In this document: piece after piece, positions 9,062 through 16,884 of the stretch | Layout of the letters: the number at the start of each line of letters is the position of its first letter | Numbering within the stretch: position 1 is the stretch's first letter | Source of the DNA: JAXHMM01 sp964528445 | Lineage (GTDB): Bacteria; Bacteroidota; Rhodothermia; Balneolales; Balneolaceae | Direction: 5' to 3' | NCBI GenBank assembly: GCA_964528445.1 | Contig: CAZGSL010000015.1 | Coordinates: 1-54,107, forward strand | DNA: 54,107 nt | The notes under the pieces: model-generated | The model's database searches: none | The model's input: only the letters and a program-made list of their open reading frames with translations | What the model was told of the DNA's origin: nothing | Program-made: the position numbers and the translations under genes

Positions 9062-10455
9062 GCCTGTCGTTCGGGCAGCGGGAAGACGGCGGGACTTCTG
9101 TAGCCGTAGCGATCCACCGCCCGTACGCCGAACAGAAAATTATCCTTCGGGGTGTTTTCGATGGTGTAGCGTGTGGTATCGCCCGCAAACTCCGAATGCT
9201 CCCAGTAAGGGCTGGTGCTCTCGCGCCACACCACTTCGAAACCCCTCAGGTCGGGTTCGCCGCTGCTGCCCCAGGAGAGCGTGGTGTGGTTGCTCAATTC
9301 CGTGGCAATCATTTCCACGTTCCTCGGCCTGGCCGGGGCATTGGCCAGCGTAGCCAGCGAGGCGGCGTTGAGCCGGGTCACTTTCCCAATGTAGTCGAAG
9401 TCCACAAATTCCGGCAGATCGCCGTACTGCACTCCCTCTTCCACCCTTACATCCTGGTGAATGCGGCGGAAATCTTCCCTGGGTTCGCTGAATCGAATCG
9501 CGGGATATCCCCGCTTGAGGAAAGGAGAATGATCCCCCTCTCTCAGATAGGGATCTCCTCGGTAAATCATATCGACCGTGAAATCATCCATGTACATCTC
9601 GGATATCTCCCTGACGAATCGAGCCAGGTTGCGGGAGGGGGTATCGTTTTCACCTCCGGCGCCGAGCAGCCTGCGGTGGTAGCGTGAGAGTTCACGTTCA
9701 GGCGGAATTCCCCCCGCGAAGATCCTCACCGAGTTATCGTGCATGTTCCCCTCTATATCCGCCGGACTTCCGATGATGTCGTTGTTGAACATGGCTGCGA
9801 TATTAACCTTTCTCCGGCGGACCTCCCGGGCCAGGCGGGAAGACCCCAGCAGCCCATGCTCCTTGCCCCCGAACGCCACGAAAACAAGGGTGGCGTCAAA
9901 CTCATATGCCGAGAGCACTCTCGCGAGCTCCAGAACCGCTGCGGTTCCGGAGGCGTTGTCGTTGGCTCCCGGGGCGTAGCTCGTATCGTCGTGAAGAGAT
10001 GAGACGCGGGAATCGTAATGTCCTCCCACCAGGTACAAACGGTCCCTGCTCTCCAGCTGCGTGCCCGGCAACACACCCATTACATTGACAATTTCCGCGG
10101 TTTCCCGGAGTTCCCCTCCCCGTTTTTGTCGAAAGCGTTCCATATCCACCCGCATACGCCCCTCATTGCGGCGGCTGTACGCACGAAGCTTTTGGCGGAT
10201 CCATCTCCTGGCCGCGCTGACTCCCGTGGAATCGCTCGCGGCCTCGGAGGCGGAATGCCGCGTGTGAAAATTCACGAGCGTCCGGATATTGGCCTCAATA
10301 GAGTCGGCCGATATTTCATTCATGATTTCGGAGATCCTCTCACTCTTTCGCTCGGCTCTCTCCCCGGAATCCCGCGAACAGGCCCCGGCCGATGCCAGAA
10401 ACATCAATAAAAGCGGAACGAAATAGAGATAAGATCCCTCTGTGAGATATTTCAT
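9043..10455 (-). CDS. M28-family metallopeptidase lipoprotein with fibronectin III domain
   Basis: A zinc aminopeptidase-type protein anchored outside the inner membrane. Lipobox LASAGAC ends a clear signal peptide. From the ATG at 10455 (preceded by AGG at 5 nt; better than the GTG at 10461), zinc ligands are His146 (VGGHYDSR), Asp166 (GANDNASG), Glu199, Asp226 (NNDIIG) and His309 (EGDHSPF). In most M28 enzymes the bridging motif is Glu-Glu, the first being the catalytic base; here it reads GGKEHGLLGS, so Lys198 takes that place. Residues 375-465 form a fibronectin type III-like domain (TTLSWGSS, FGVRAVDRYG). Divergent from the M19 dipeptidase gene. Activity is uncertain because of Lys198. 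Confidence 0.87.
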   Translation of the reverse strand: MKYLTEGSYLYFVPLLLMFLASAGACSRDSGERAERKSERISEIMNEISADSIEANIRTLVNFHTRHSASEAASDSTGVSAARRWIRQKLRAYSRRNEGRMRVDMERFRQKRGGELRETAEIVNVMGVLPGTQLESRDRLYLVGGHYDSRVSSLHDDTSYAPGANDNASGTAAVLELARVLSAYEFDATLVFVAFGGKEHGLLGSSRLAREVRRRKVNIAAMFNNDIIGSPADIEGNMHDNSVRIFAGGIPPERELSRYHRRLLGAGGENDTPSRNLARFVREISEMYMDDFTVDMIYRGDPYLREGDHSPFLKRGYPAIRFSEPREDFRRIHQDVRVEEGVQYGDLPEFVDFDYIGKVTRLNAASLATLANAPARPRNVEMIATELSNHTTLSWGSSGEPDLRGFEVVWRESTSPYWEHSEFAGDTTRYTIENTPKDNFLFGVRAVDRYGYRSPAVFPLPERQAHPSIR

Positions 10456-10540
10456 AGACACCTGATGATATACCCCCCAAGTCTGTTTGAAATCATTATA
10501 AAGGAACTGCCGGGGAAATGTTGTAAAAGGTTTTTTAAGA

Positions 10541-10575
10541 TTTGCAAAGATTTAATTAATTGGAGACTATCTTGG
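10541..10575 (+). promoter_or_regulatory. Candidate Bacteroidota-type promoter for the M19 gene
   Basis: TTTG at 10541-10544 and TATCTTGG at 10568-10575 (one mismatch to TAnnTTTG), 23 nt apart, about 30 bp before the start codon. Inferred from consensus only. Confidence 0.25.
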
Positions 10576-10606
10576 TGAATACAGAACATTAAAAAAAGGG
10601 ATGGAT

Positions 10607-11839
10607 ATGATACGCGTTAGAAATTTAGTTTTACTGGTACTGACCCTGGCTTTCGCCGCAGCATGCGGAGGCGGAGAGGATACGGAGTCTCCTGCCTCGC
10701 AGAGAGCGGATGAGCTGGCACAGGAATTTATCATTGTGGACGGCCATGTTGATATCCCCTACCGGCTGAGGGGAAACTGGCAGGATATTTCGCAGCGTAC
10801 TCCGGAAGGAGATTTTGATTACGTGCGGGCAACGGAGGGAGGACTCGACGCGCCTTTCATGTCCATTTACCTGCCCACCCGCTACCAGGATACGCCGGGA
10901 CGGTCTAAGGAGGTAGCCGACAGTCTCATCGACATGGTAGAGCGTATCACCAACGAATGGCCGGACCATTTTGCCCTCGCCACCAGTCCGGAAGATATTC
11001 GCCAGCAGCACGAAGAGGAAGTCATATCACTCCCTATGGGGATGGAGAACGGATCGGGACTTGAGGATGACCTTTCCAATGTGGAGTATTTTTACAACCG
11101 GGGGATCCGGTACATCACTCTTACACACGGAGAGGACAACAGAATCGGTGACTCCTCCTACGACGACACGGAAGATACCCATAACGGACTCAGTGATTTC
11201 GGACGGGACGTCGTCCGGGAGATGAACCGCGTCGGCATAATGGTGGACGTCTCCCATATCACCGATGAAACGTTCTGGGACGTCATGGAGGTGACGGAGG
11301 CTCCAGTCATCGCCTCTCACTCATCGGCGCGCCATTTTACCCCCGGCTTTGAAAGGAACATGAGCGATTCCCTGATCACGGGACTGGGAGATAACAACGG
11401 GGTCATCATGATCAACTTTGGCTCCAATTTCCTTGACAGCGCCGCAGCAAACAGCCAGACCCGTGTGCGCGAGGAGATCAGCCAGTACCTGGAGGAGAAC
11501 GATATCGATCCCGACAGCGAGGAGGGTGAGGCTTTCGCCGAGAAATATTACAACGAAAACTATCAGTTCAGCGACGTGGAGCGTGTGGTGGATCACATCG
11601 ATCATGTCGTGGACCTGGTCGGCGTTGACCACGTGGGACTGGGTTCGGACTGGGACGGAGTCGGTAATACGCTGCCCGAGGGACTGAAGTCTCCCGCCGG
11701 ACTGCCGAATCTGATCGCCGAACTGCTGGAGCGGGGATACTCGGAAGAGGAGATACGGAAGATCTGCTCCGGTAACCTGTTCCGGGTATGGAACTCCGTC
11801 AATGAGACGGCGGCGGAGATGCAGGAAGCGGCCATGTAA
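10607..11839 (+). CDS. Membrane dipeptidase (M19, renal dipeptidase family), lipoprotein
   Basis: Zinc hydrolase of the amidohydrolase superfamily that cleaves dipeptides, often with a D-residue at the second position. Lipobox AFAAAC ends a short signal peptide. Metal ligands are visible: GHVDIPYR (His and Asp, residues 47 and 49), the Glu in GMENGSGL, His in DVSHITDE and in IASHSSAR, and Asp in LGSDWDG. The ATG at 10607 lies 6 nt after AAGGG and is preferred to the ATG at 10601. Length is normal. It is followed at 9 bp by a D-amino-acid PLP enzyme, so the pair may degrade D-amino-acid dipeptides released from cell wall or food; this link is inferred. Confidence 0.9.
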   Translation: MIRVRNLVLLVLTLAFAAACGGGEDTESPASQRADELAQEFIIVDGHVDIPYRLRGNWQDISQRTPEGDFDYVRATEGGLDAPFMSIYLPTRYQDTPGRSKEVADSLIDMVERITNEWPDHFALATSPEDIRQQHEEEVISLPMGMENGSGLEDDLSNVEYFYNRGIRYITLTHGEDNRIGDSSYDDTEDTHNGLSDFGRDVVREMNRVGIMVDVSHITDETFWDVMEVTEAPVIASHSSARHFTPGFERNMSDSLITGLGDNNGVIMINFGSNFLDSAAANSQTRVREEISQYLEENDIDPDSEEGEAFAEKYYNENYQFSDVERVVDHIDHVVDLVGVDHVGLGSDWDGVGNTLPEGLKSPAGLPNLIAELLERGYSEEEIRKICSGNLFRVWNSVNETAAEMQEAAM

Positions 11840-11848
11840 CGACGGGTT

Positions 11849-12946
11849 ATGATATCGGTTACCTCCCCCACACTCATTGCCGACAAGGCAAAATGCGAGG
11901 AGAACATCGCACGAATGTCCGGCCGGGCAAGACGATTCGGGATCCGGCTGAAGCCTCACATGAAAACCCATCAGTCGGCCGGCATCGGTGCCTGGATGCG
12001 GGAAGCGGGTATTCGCGCCATTACGGTCTCCTCGGTTGAGATGGCCGAATACTTCGCGGAGGCCGGCTGGTCGGATATCACCATCGCCTTTCCGGTCAAC
12101 GTGATGGAGATAGAGAGGATCAGCCAACTGGCCGGGGCGATTGATCTCTCCATACTGCTCAGCGACGAATCCGTTCTCCCGGTACTTGCGCAAAAGCTGG
12201 AAAACAGCCTCAGCGCCTACCTCGAAATTGACAGCGGTTCACGGCGTACCGGACTGCGGTGGGACGAGACGGAACAGGCCGAAAAACTGCTGGAGCAGAT
12301 CAAAGACCTTCCCATGGTCCGGCTTTCCGGGCTCTACACCCACCCGGGGCACTCCTATGCGGCCCGATCCGCTTCGGACATTGACGAGATCAACAGAAAG
12401 GTTCACGAGCGGATGACCGACCTGAGGGAGAAGCTGGGGATGAGTGCGGATGAGCTGCCTATCTGCGTAGGCGACACTCCATGCTGCAGCAAGGGAACGC
12501 ATTTCGAGGAAATACAGGAGTGGAGTCCCGGCAATTTCATCTTTTACGATCTCATGCAGGTGCAGATCGGGGCATGCAAGACGGGAGATATAGCGGTGGC
12601 CCTTGCCTGTCCGGTGGTAGCCCGCCATCCAGGACGCTGCGAGGTAACCGTCCACGGCGGCGCCGTACATCTTTCTAAGGAGTCCCTTCAGGAGAAGGGA
12701 AGCTCACACTACGGGAGGATCGTGCGATTCAACCGTTCCGGGTGGACGGAGCCTCTTGAGGGCTGTCGGGTGAACCGCCTGTCACAGGAGCACGGCACGC
12801 TATCGCTCACGCCGGATCATTTCGATGCGTTCAACCCCGGCGACCTGGTTGGGATCCTGCCGGTCCACTCCTGTCTGACCGCGGACCTTATGGGGGGATA
12901 CCAAACCCTCTCCGGGGAATCGCTTGGACATCTTCGTAATCCATAG
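11849..12946 (+). CDS. D-threonine aldolase / D-serine dehydratase-like PLP enzyme
   Basis: Fold-type III (alanine-racemase-like barrel) enzyme that acts on D-serine or D-threonine. The likely PLP lysine is Lys39 in KPHMKTH. The N-terminal SPTLIADK strand is typical, GLYTHPGHSY and the cysteines of GDTPCCSKGTHFEE lie in the barrel, and the C-terminal VHSCLTAD carries the His-x-Cys pair that binds zinc in characterised eukaryotic D-serine dehydratase. 365 residues, normal length. It forms an operon with the M19 dipeptidase 9 bp upstream. Whether the substrate is D-serine, D-threonine or a hydroxylated analogue cannot be judged from sequence. Confidence 0.85.
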   Translation: MISVTSPTLIADKAKCEENIARMSGRARRFGIRLKPHMKTHQSAGIGAWMREAGIRAITVSSVEMAEYFAEAGWSDITIAFPVNVMEIERISQLAGAIDLSILLSDESVLPVLAQKLENSLSAYLEIDSGSRRTGLRWDETEQAEKLLEQIKDLPMVRLSGLYTHPGHSYAARSASDIDEINRKVHERMTDLREKLGMSADELPICVGDTPCCSKGTHFEEIQEWSPGNFIFYDLMQVQIGACKTGDIAVALACPVVARHPGRCEVTVHGGAVHLSKESLQEKGSSHYGRIVRFNRSGWTEPLEGCRVNRLSQEHGTLSLTPDHFDAFNPGDLVGILPVHSCLTADLMGGYQTLSGESLGHLRNP

Positions 12947-12993
12947 TTCCCCCCGGATGCCCGTGTATCGCTTTCCTCAGGTCCGACTGCCAT

Positions 12994-14745
12994 CTAGTCG
13001 ATTTCCTCCAGATACCGGTCCAGCAGCGAATCCTCCTCTCCCTCCTCTTTCCATCTCTCCAGGATGTATCGTACGGCCCGGTGCGTCGTCATATGAAAGT
13101 TAGTTCCCCCCAGGCTCCGGGCCAGCCCCGATCGAATCATCACATCCCGGATCGGCCCCTTCAAACCGGCGAAATAAAGTTCCATCTTCAGCTTATCCAG
13201 TTCCTGGATGACCAGCTTCAGCGCCTCAATGGCGGTCGTGTCCAGATCGTTGATGCTGAAACCGTCAATGATCACCGCCCGAATGGGGCGGTCCGCCTCC
13301 TCGCTTTTTTTCAGGATAAACTCCTTGAAGTATTCCGCATTGTTAAACGAGAAGGAGGCGTCCACCCGCAAAATGAGAAGCCCCGGCAGCTGACTCGCTT
13401 CCGGATTGCGCTCGATATCCCGGAAATGCCGCGTTCCTTTCATGTGACCGAGAACGGCCATGTTCGGACGGCTGGCACGAAGAAGCACGGCTATGAGAGA
13501 TGCGGCGATGCCCAGCAGAATGCCCTCCTGAATTCCAATCAGGAGAGTAGTCGCAAACGTAAACAGCACGATATACCCATCCCTCTCCTTGGTGCGAAAC
13601 AGGTATTGAACCTCCTCAAAGTCGATAAGGCTGACGGCCGCATAGATAATGATGGCCGCCAGGGCCGTCATGGGTATATAGTAGAGAATCGGAGTGAATA
13701 AAAATAGCGACACGACTACCAGCAGGGCTGCAAATACGTTGGCCAGCGGGGTTCTGGCTCCCGACTGTTCGTTGATGGCCGAACGGGAGAAACTGCCTGA
13801 GACCGGCAGTCCCCTGAAAAATCCTCCCAGCAGGTTGGCGGTTCCAATGGCAAAGAGCTCTTTGTTCGGCAGTATGCTGTAACGGTGCTTCGAGGCGAAA
13901 GTTCTGCCAAGCGTGGTTACGTTCATAAACTGAATAAGGGCCAGCGTCAGGGCGGCGGGCAGAAGCCTGCGCATATCTTCCAGTCCCACCGAGGGGAGGC
14001 TCGGGTTCGGGAGTCCCCCGCTGATGGCTCCCACCAGGGCTACTCCCTCCTCCTGCAAGTCTAGCAGCCATGCAGCCAGGCCGGATACCACTACGACAAT
14101 CAGGGCCTCCAGCTTGATGTGAAGCAGGCGGGACAGTGCGACAAGTGCCACCAGCGAACCGCCCCCCAGGATCGCTGTGGCCGTATGAATATCGCCCAGG
14201 TGGTTCCACAAGCTCTCGATTACCAGGAACAGATGTCCCGCGGTTGGGACGTCGACCCCCAGCAGACTGCCGAACTGGCTGGCCGCGATGATAATCGGGG
14301 CCGCGGCCGTAAAACCGAGAATTACGGGTTTGGACAACAGGTTGACAATGAATCCTAATCGTGCAGTGGACATGGCGATCTGTATCAGCCCCGCCATGAA
14401 GGTGAGAAGAACAGCCAGGGCGACATACGCCTCGGTCCCGGACGGGTTAAGCTCGGTAATTCCCGCCGCCACCACCAGCATGTCGATCGCCACCACACCT
14501 ACGGCCAGATGCCTGGAAGTACCGAAGATCGGATAGACCAGCAGGGGAACCACGGAAGCGTACAGCCCGTAAACCGGAGGCACCCCCGCGAGAAGAGCAT
14601 AGGCCATGGATTGTGGAATGAGTATGACTCCCACCGAAATGCCTGCAACGGCATCACCCCGAAACTGACTTGACGAATAGCCTTTCAGCCAGCGGAACAG
14701 GGTAACGTTCGATGCGACCCAATCCTTGATCTTGTCTGCCCTCAT
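12994..14745 (-). CDS. SulP-family anion transporter with STAS domain
   Basis: Inner-membrane carrier for sulfate, bicarbonate or another small anion. The N-terminal half has the SulP entry block (FRGDAVAGISVGVILIPQSM at about residues 28-47) and PPVYGLYAS, then 10-12 hydrophobic segments, the conserved FRGLPVSGSFSRSAIN, and a cytoplasmic STAS domain from about residue 440 with VIIDGFSINDLDTTAIEAL. 583 residues, full length. It stands alone, divergent from the pseudo-AAA gene and convergent with the PLP enzyme. No neighbouring sulfur or carbonate genes help to choose the substrate. Confidence 0.92.
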   Translation of the reverse strand: MRADKIKDWVASNVTLFRWLKGYSSSQFRGDAVAGISVGVILIPQSMAYALLAGVPPVYGLYASVVPLLVYPIFGTSRHLAVGVVAIDMLVVAAGITELNPSGTEAYVALAVLLTFMAGLIQIAMSTARLGFIVNLLSKPVILGFTAAAPIIIAASQFGSLLGVDVPTAGHLFLVIESLWNHLGDIHTATAILGGGSLVALVALSRLLHIKLEALIVVVVSGLAAWLLDLQEEGVALVGAISGGLPNPSLPSVGLEDMRRLLPAALTLALIQFMNVTTLGRTFASKHRYSILPNKELFAIGTANLLGGFFRGLPVSGSFSRSAINEQSGARTPLANVFAALLVVVSLFLFTPILYYIPMTALAAIIIYAAVSLIDFEEVQYLFRTKERDGYIVLFTFATTLLIGIQEGILLGIAASLIAVLLRASRPNMAVLGHMKGTRHFRDIERNPEASQLPGLLILRVDASFSFNNAEYFKEFILKKSEEADRPIRAVIIDGFSINDLDTTAIEALKLVIQELDKLKMELYFAGLKGPIRDVMIRSGLARSLGGTNFHMTTHRAVRYILERWKEEGEEDSLLDRYLEEID

Positions 14746-14842
14746 AATTCGCCCTAAAGTTGTGCATAAGTTGATTAAAAGTCACCCAAAAAACGAAACA
14801 GTGCGATAGCTATCCTTTTTCACATGGAAGGGGCAGTTTTGG

Positions 14843-14850
14843 TATATTTG
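14843..14850 (+). promoter_or_regulatory. TAnnTTTG (-7) box upstream of the pseudo-AAA gene
   Basis: TATATTTG matches the Bacteroidota -7 consensus exactly and lies 76 bp before the start codon. No clear TTG -33 element was seen about 20 bp upstream. Confidence 0.35.
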
Positions 14851-14926
14851 TTCCTTTTCTCTCGGCGAACCGGGAGCGGGCGGGAGAGCCGGCTGCACAT
14901 TTATTATTTGTTACAGGAGAACAACC

Positions 14927-15529
14927 ATGGATATCGATACACCGGAACAAAAATACAAGAAGATTTCGTACGAAGGACCCGGTTTCCGGGAACTGACCGA
15001 ACAGCTGAAATCCGATCCTTCCGCTTCCCATCTCTGCCTCTTCCTGGGACTGTACGAGCCCGATAAGAATGAGGCCATCACCGAGCTGGCGGAGAAACTT
15101 GAGCGGGAGGTCACCGAAATTGATCTCAGCAAATACGTCTCCCGGAACGAAACCGATACCTACCGGTCCCTTGACGCAATCTTCGAGCGGTACCGGGAAT
15201 CCAACGACATTCTCTATTTCAGGAACGGCGACCGGTTGTGCGGGGTCTATACCAATTACACCCACTCTCGTGTCAAATACGCCTCTCCCCAGGAACGATA
15301 TTTCCTGGAGAAATCCAGGGAGCACGAGGGGCTCGTGATCGTGGATATTTCGGAGTTCACCGCGGCGGATAAAACCATTCGCAGGGCCGCCCACTCCATC
15401 GTCAGGTTTACCCTCCCTGGTTCCCCCCTCAAACGGTTTTTGTGGCATTTGAAAAACTACTCCCTGCACGGTTTTGAATTGAAGTCGAAACGGCCGGACG
15501 CCTACTCCGATACAGCTGAAAATTTCTAG
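14927..15529 (+). CDS. Degenerate AAA+ protein lacking Walker motifs
   Basis: The 200-residue protein follows an AAA+ core almost segment by segment, but the nucleotide-binding residues are gone. The strand LCLFLG (36-41) is followed by LYEPDKNE where GPPGTGKT is expected. EIDLSKYVSRNETDTYRSLD (64-83) matches the IDLS...GETEKNL block; DILYFRNGDRLCG (94-106) replaces the Walker B FDEADALFG; EGLVIVDIS (134-142) fits sensor 1; and TIRRAAHSIVRFTLP (150-164) fits the arginine-finger strand. It therefore cannot bind ATP in the usual way and may be a structural or regulatory partner of an active AAA+ protein. The start is firm: AGGAG 7 nt before the ATG. A SUI1 gene follows at 35 bp. The assignment is my reading of the pattern, without a search. 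Confidence 0.6.
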   Translation: MDIDTPEQKYKKISYEGPGFRELTEQLKSDPSASHLCLFLGLYEPDKNEAITELAEKLEREVTEIDLSKYVSRNETDTYRSLDAIFERYRESNDILYFRNGDRLCGVYTNYTHSRVKYASPQERYFLEKSREHEGLVIVDISEFTAADKTIRRAAHSIVRFTLPGSPLKRFLWHLKNYSLHGFELKSKRPDAYSDTAENF

Positions 15530-15564
15530 AAGCGCATCATACTCCGAAACATAACGGAACCACC

Positions 15565-15792
15565 ATGGCAGTTTCCATCAAACTGGACAGAAGCGGACGA
15601 CGGGGCAAGGAAGTCACCGTTATTTCCAACATTCAGCACAATCCCCAGGTTATAGAGGAGCTGGAAAGATCCCTGAAAAAGCATTGCGGTGCGGGGGGGA
15701 CCAGCTATGCTAAGACCATCGAAATCCAGGGAAATCACGTCGATAAAATCGCGCAATACCTGGAGAAGGAGGGATACGACGTTAAAAAGTAG
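15565..15792 (+). CDS. SUI1/eIF1-like translation factor (YciH family)
   Basis: A 75-residue bacterial homologue of eukaryotic translation initiation factor 1. Family marks are GRRGKEVTVIS, LKKHCGAGGTS and the end block IEIQGNHVDKIAQYLEKEGY. eIF1 binds the small ribosomal subunit and helps start-codon choice; the role of the bacterial form is poorly understood. It is shorter than E. coli YciH (about 108 residues), consisting of the SUI1 domain only. It lies 35 bp after the pseudo-AAA gene, probably in one transcript, and converges with the metallopeptidase-like gene 8 bp away. Confidence 0.88.
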   Translation: MAVSIKLDRSGRRGKEVTVISNIQHNPQVIEELERSLKKHCGAGGTSYAKTIEIQGNHVDKIAQYLEKEGYDVKK

Positions 15793-15800
15793 GTGCTCCC

Positions 15801-16295
15801 CTACAGGGTTACCTTGCTCTCTCGGCGGGGATCCAGGTCGTACAGCGAGGAGACGGTAGCCTGCACCGTCTTATACCACTCGTTGCCGTATTTATCGTTT
15901 ATCTCGTAGAAATCCCTGAAGTCCGGTTTGCGAATTTTCATCTTCCACTCCTGGTTTTTCGCTTTATAGACCGGTTCCACATGAAGCAGCTGGTGCAGAA
16001 GCACCATCTCTTTGGTCTTCTCGTCGAGCATGTCCCACATCTCGCCTGAAATCTCGATGAGATAGTCATTGCCCGAGTAATACTTGACTTCCCGGGAAGC
16101 CTTCATACATTTGGCCGCCCGGTACTTGGAAAGGTTGGGATAGACCAGGAAGAATCCAATTTCGGCGGGACCGAATTCCAGGTTCTCTCTCTCCGCCACG
16201 TGTTCGGCTATCGCCTCAATTTCGGGCGACTCCATGAGCTGCTTGTTGCTATGGCTGATAGTATCGCCCGGTTTCAGAAAATCGTTGTCTTTCAT
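15801..16295 (-). CDS. Putative metallopeptidase homologue with altered active site
   Basis: A 164-residue protein similar in layout to the small phage/bacterial putative metallopeptidase family: an alpha/beta N-terminal half, a helix with a His-x3-His motif, then a D-F-x-x-F block followed by a Y-G. Here the motif reads HQLLHV (101-106), with Gln in place of the catalytic Glu of HELLH. The later block reads KPDFRDFYEI, with Pro where relatives have a third His. If the family assignment is right, this copy has probably lost peptidase activity. No signal peptide. It is a single gene, convergent with the SUI1 gene; its promoter would lie in 16296-16364. Confidence 0.5.
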   Translation of the reverse strand: MKDNDFLKPGDTISHSNKQLMESPEIEAIAEHVAERENLEFGPAEIGFFLVYPNLSKYRAAKCMKASREVKYYSGNDYLIEISGEMWDMLDEKTKEMVLLHQLLHVEPVYKAKNQEWKMKIRKPDFRDFYEINDKYGNEWYKTVQATVSSLYDLDPRRESKVTL

Positions 16296-16364
16296 ACGGT
16301 GAATCTGATGAATGAAAATTTCGGTTTGAAAAGGCGATTAAGGTATTGATCAGCCGGCACAGTT

Positions 16365-16820
16365 TCAGCTTTTATTTTCAACCATAATCCGCCGAAGGTA
16401 ATTGACCTGTCCAAGGTGATAGTTCAGATGACCGTAGAGGTGTATCACAAACTTCCGGGTACTGCCCTCCATGGAAGCCTGACCGGGAAACGGCCCCTCC
16501 CAAACCTCCCTGTCCATCTCCTTGAAGATATGAAACAGCGTCTCCTTCAGCTCCCGGGCCTCACGAATCAGCGACGCTGCCGGAACTCCCGTATCAGTAA
16601 ATTCCCGGTCCCGGTCCCTTTCGTAGCCAGAATCGCCCAGTTCCTCTCCGATATAGTGGCGCAGATTCCCGATAATGTGCTGGATAAGCACCCCGCAGCT
16701 GTTGTTGACTCCGGCCGGGGTATGCCACAGCATCTCTTCGGGCAATTTTTCGATCTCCTCAATCAGACGATCCAGGTCTCTTTCGTAAAGTTCGTTGATC
16801 GCTTCAGGTTCCTTGTTCAT
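16365..16820 (-). CDS. DinB-like four-helix protein
   Basis: A 151-residue member of the DinB/YfiT superfamily, whose members carry one metal ion in a helical bundle and often transfer or use small thiols; the role of most is unknown. Ligand candidates are His48 in LIQHIIGN and the His residues in YGHLNYHLGQVNYLRR near the C-terminus, the classic arrangement. Length is normal. Single gene, divergent from the lipoprotein gene that starts at 16885. Confidence 0.78.
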   Translation of the reverse strand: MNKEPEAINELYERDLDRLIEEIEKLPEEMLWHTPAGVNNSCGVLIQHIIGNLRHYIGEELGDSGYERDRDREFTDTGVPAASLIREARELKETLFHIFKEMDREVWEGPFPGQASMEGSTRKFVIHLYGHLNYHLGQVNYLRRIMVENKS

Positions 16821-16842
16821 AATGCGGGATCTTTTATTTTAG
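16813..16842 (+). promoter_or_regulatory. Candidate promoter for the BNR-repeat lipoprotein gene
   Basis: TTG at 16813-16815 and TATTTTAG at 16835-16842 (one mismatch to TAnnTTTG) with 19 nt between, 43 bp before the start. It overlaps the first codons of the divergent DinB gene. Consensus match only. Confidence 0.25.
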
Positions 16843-16884
16843 AGGCGGATGTGTCAGACAACCTAACGAAATTACCGGTTACTT

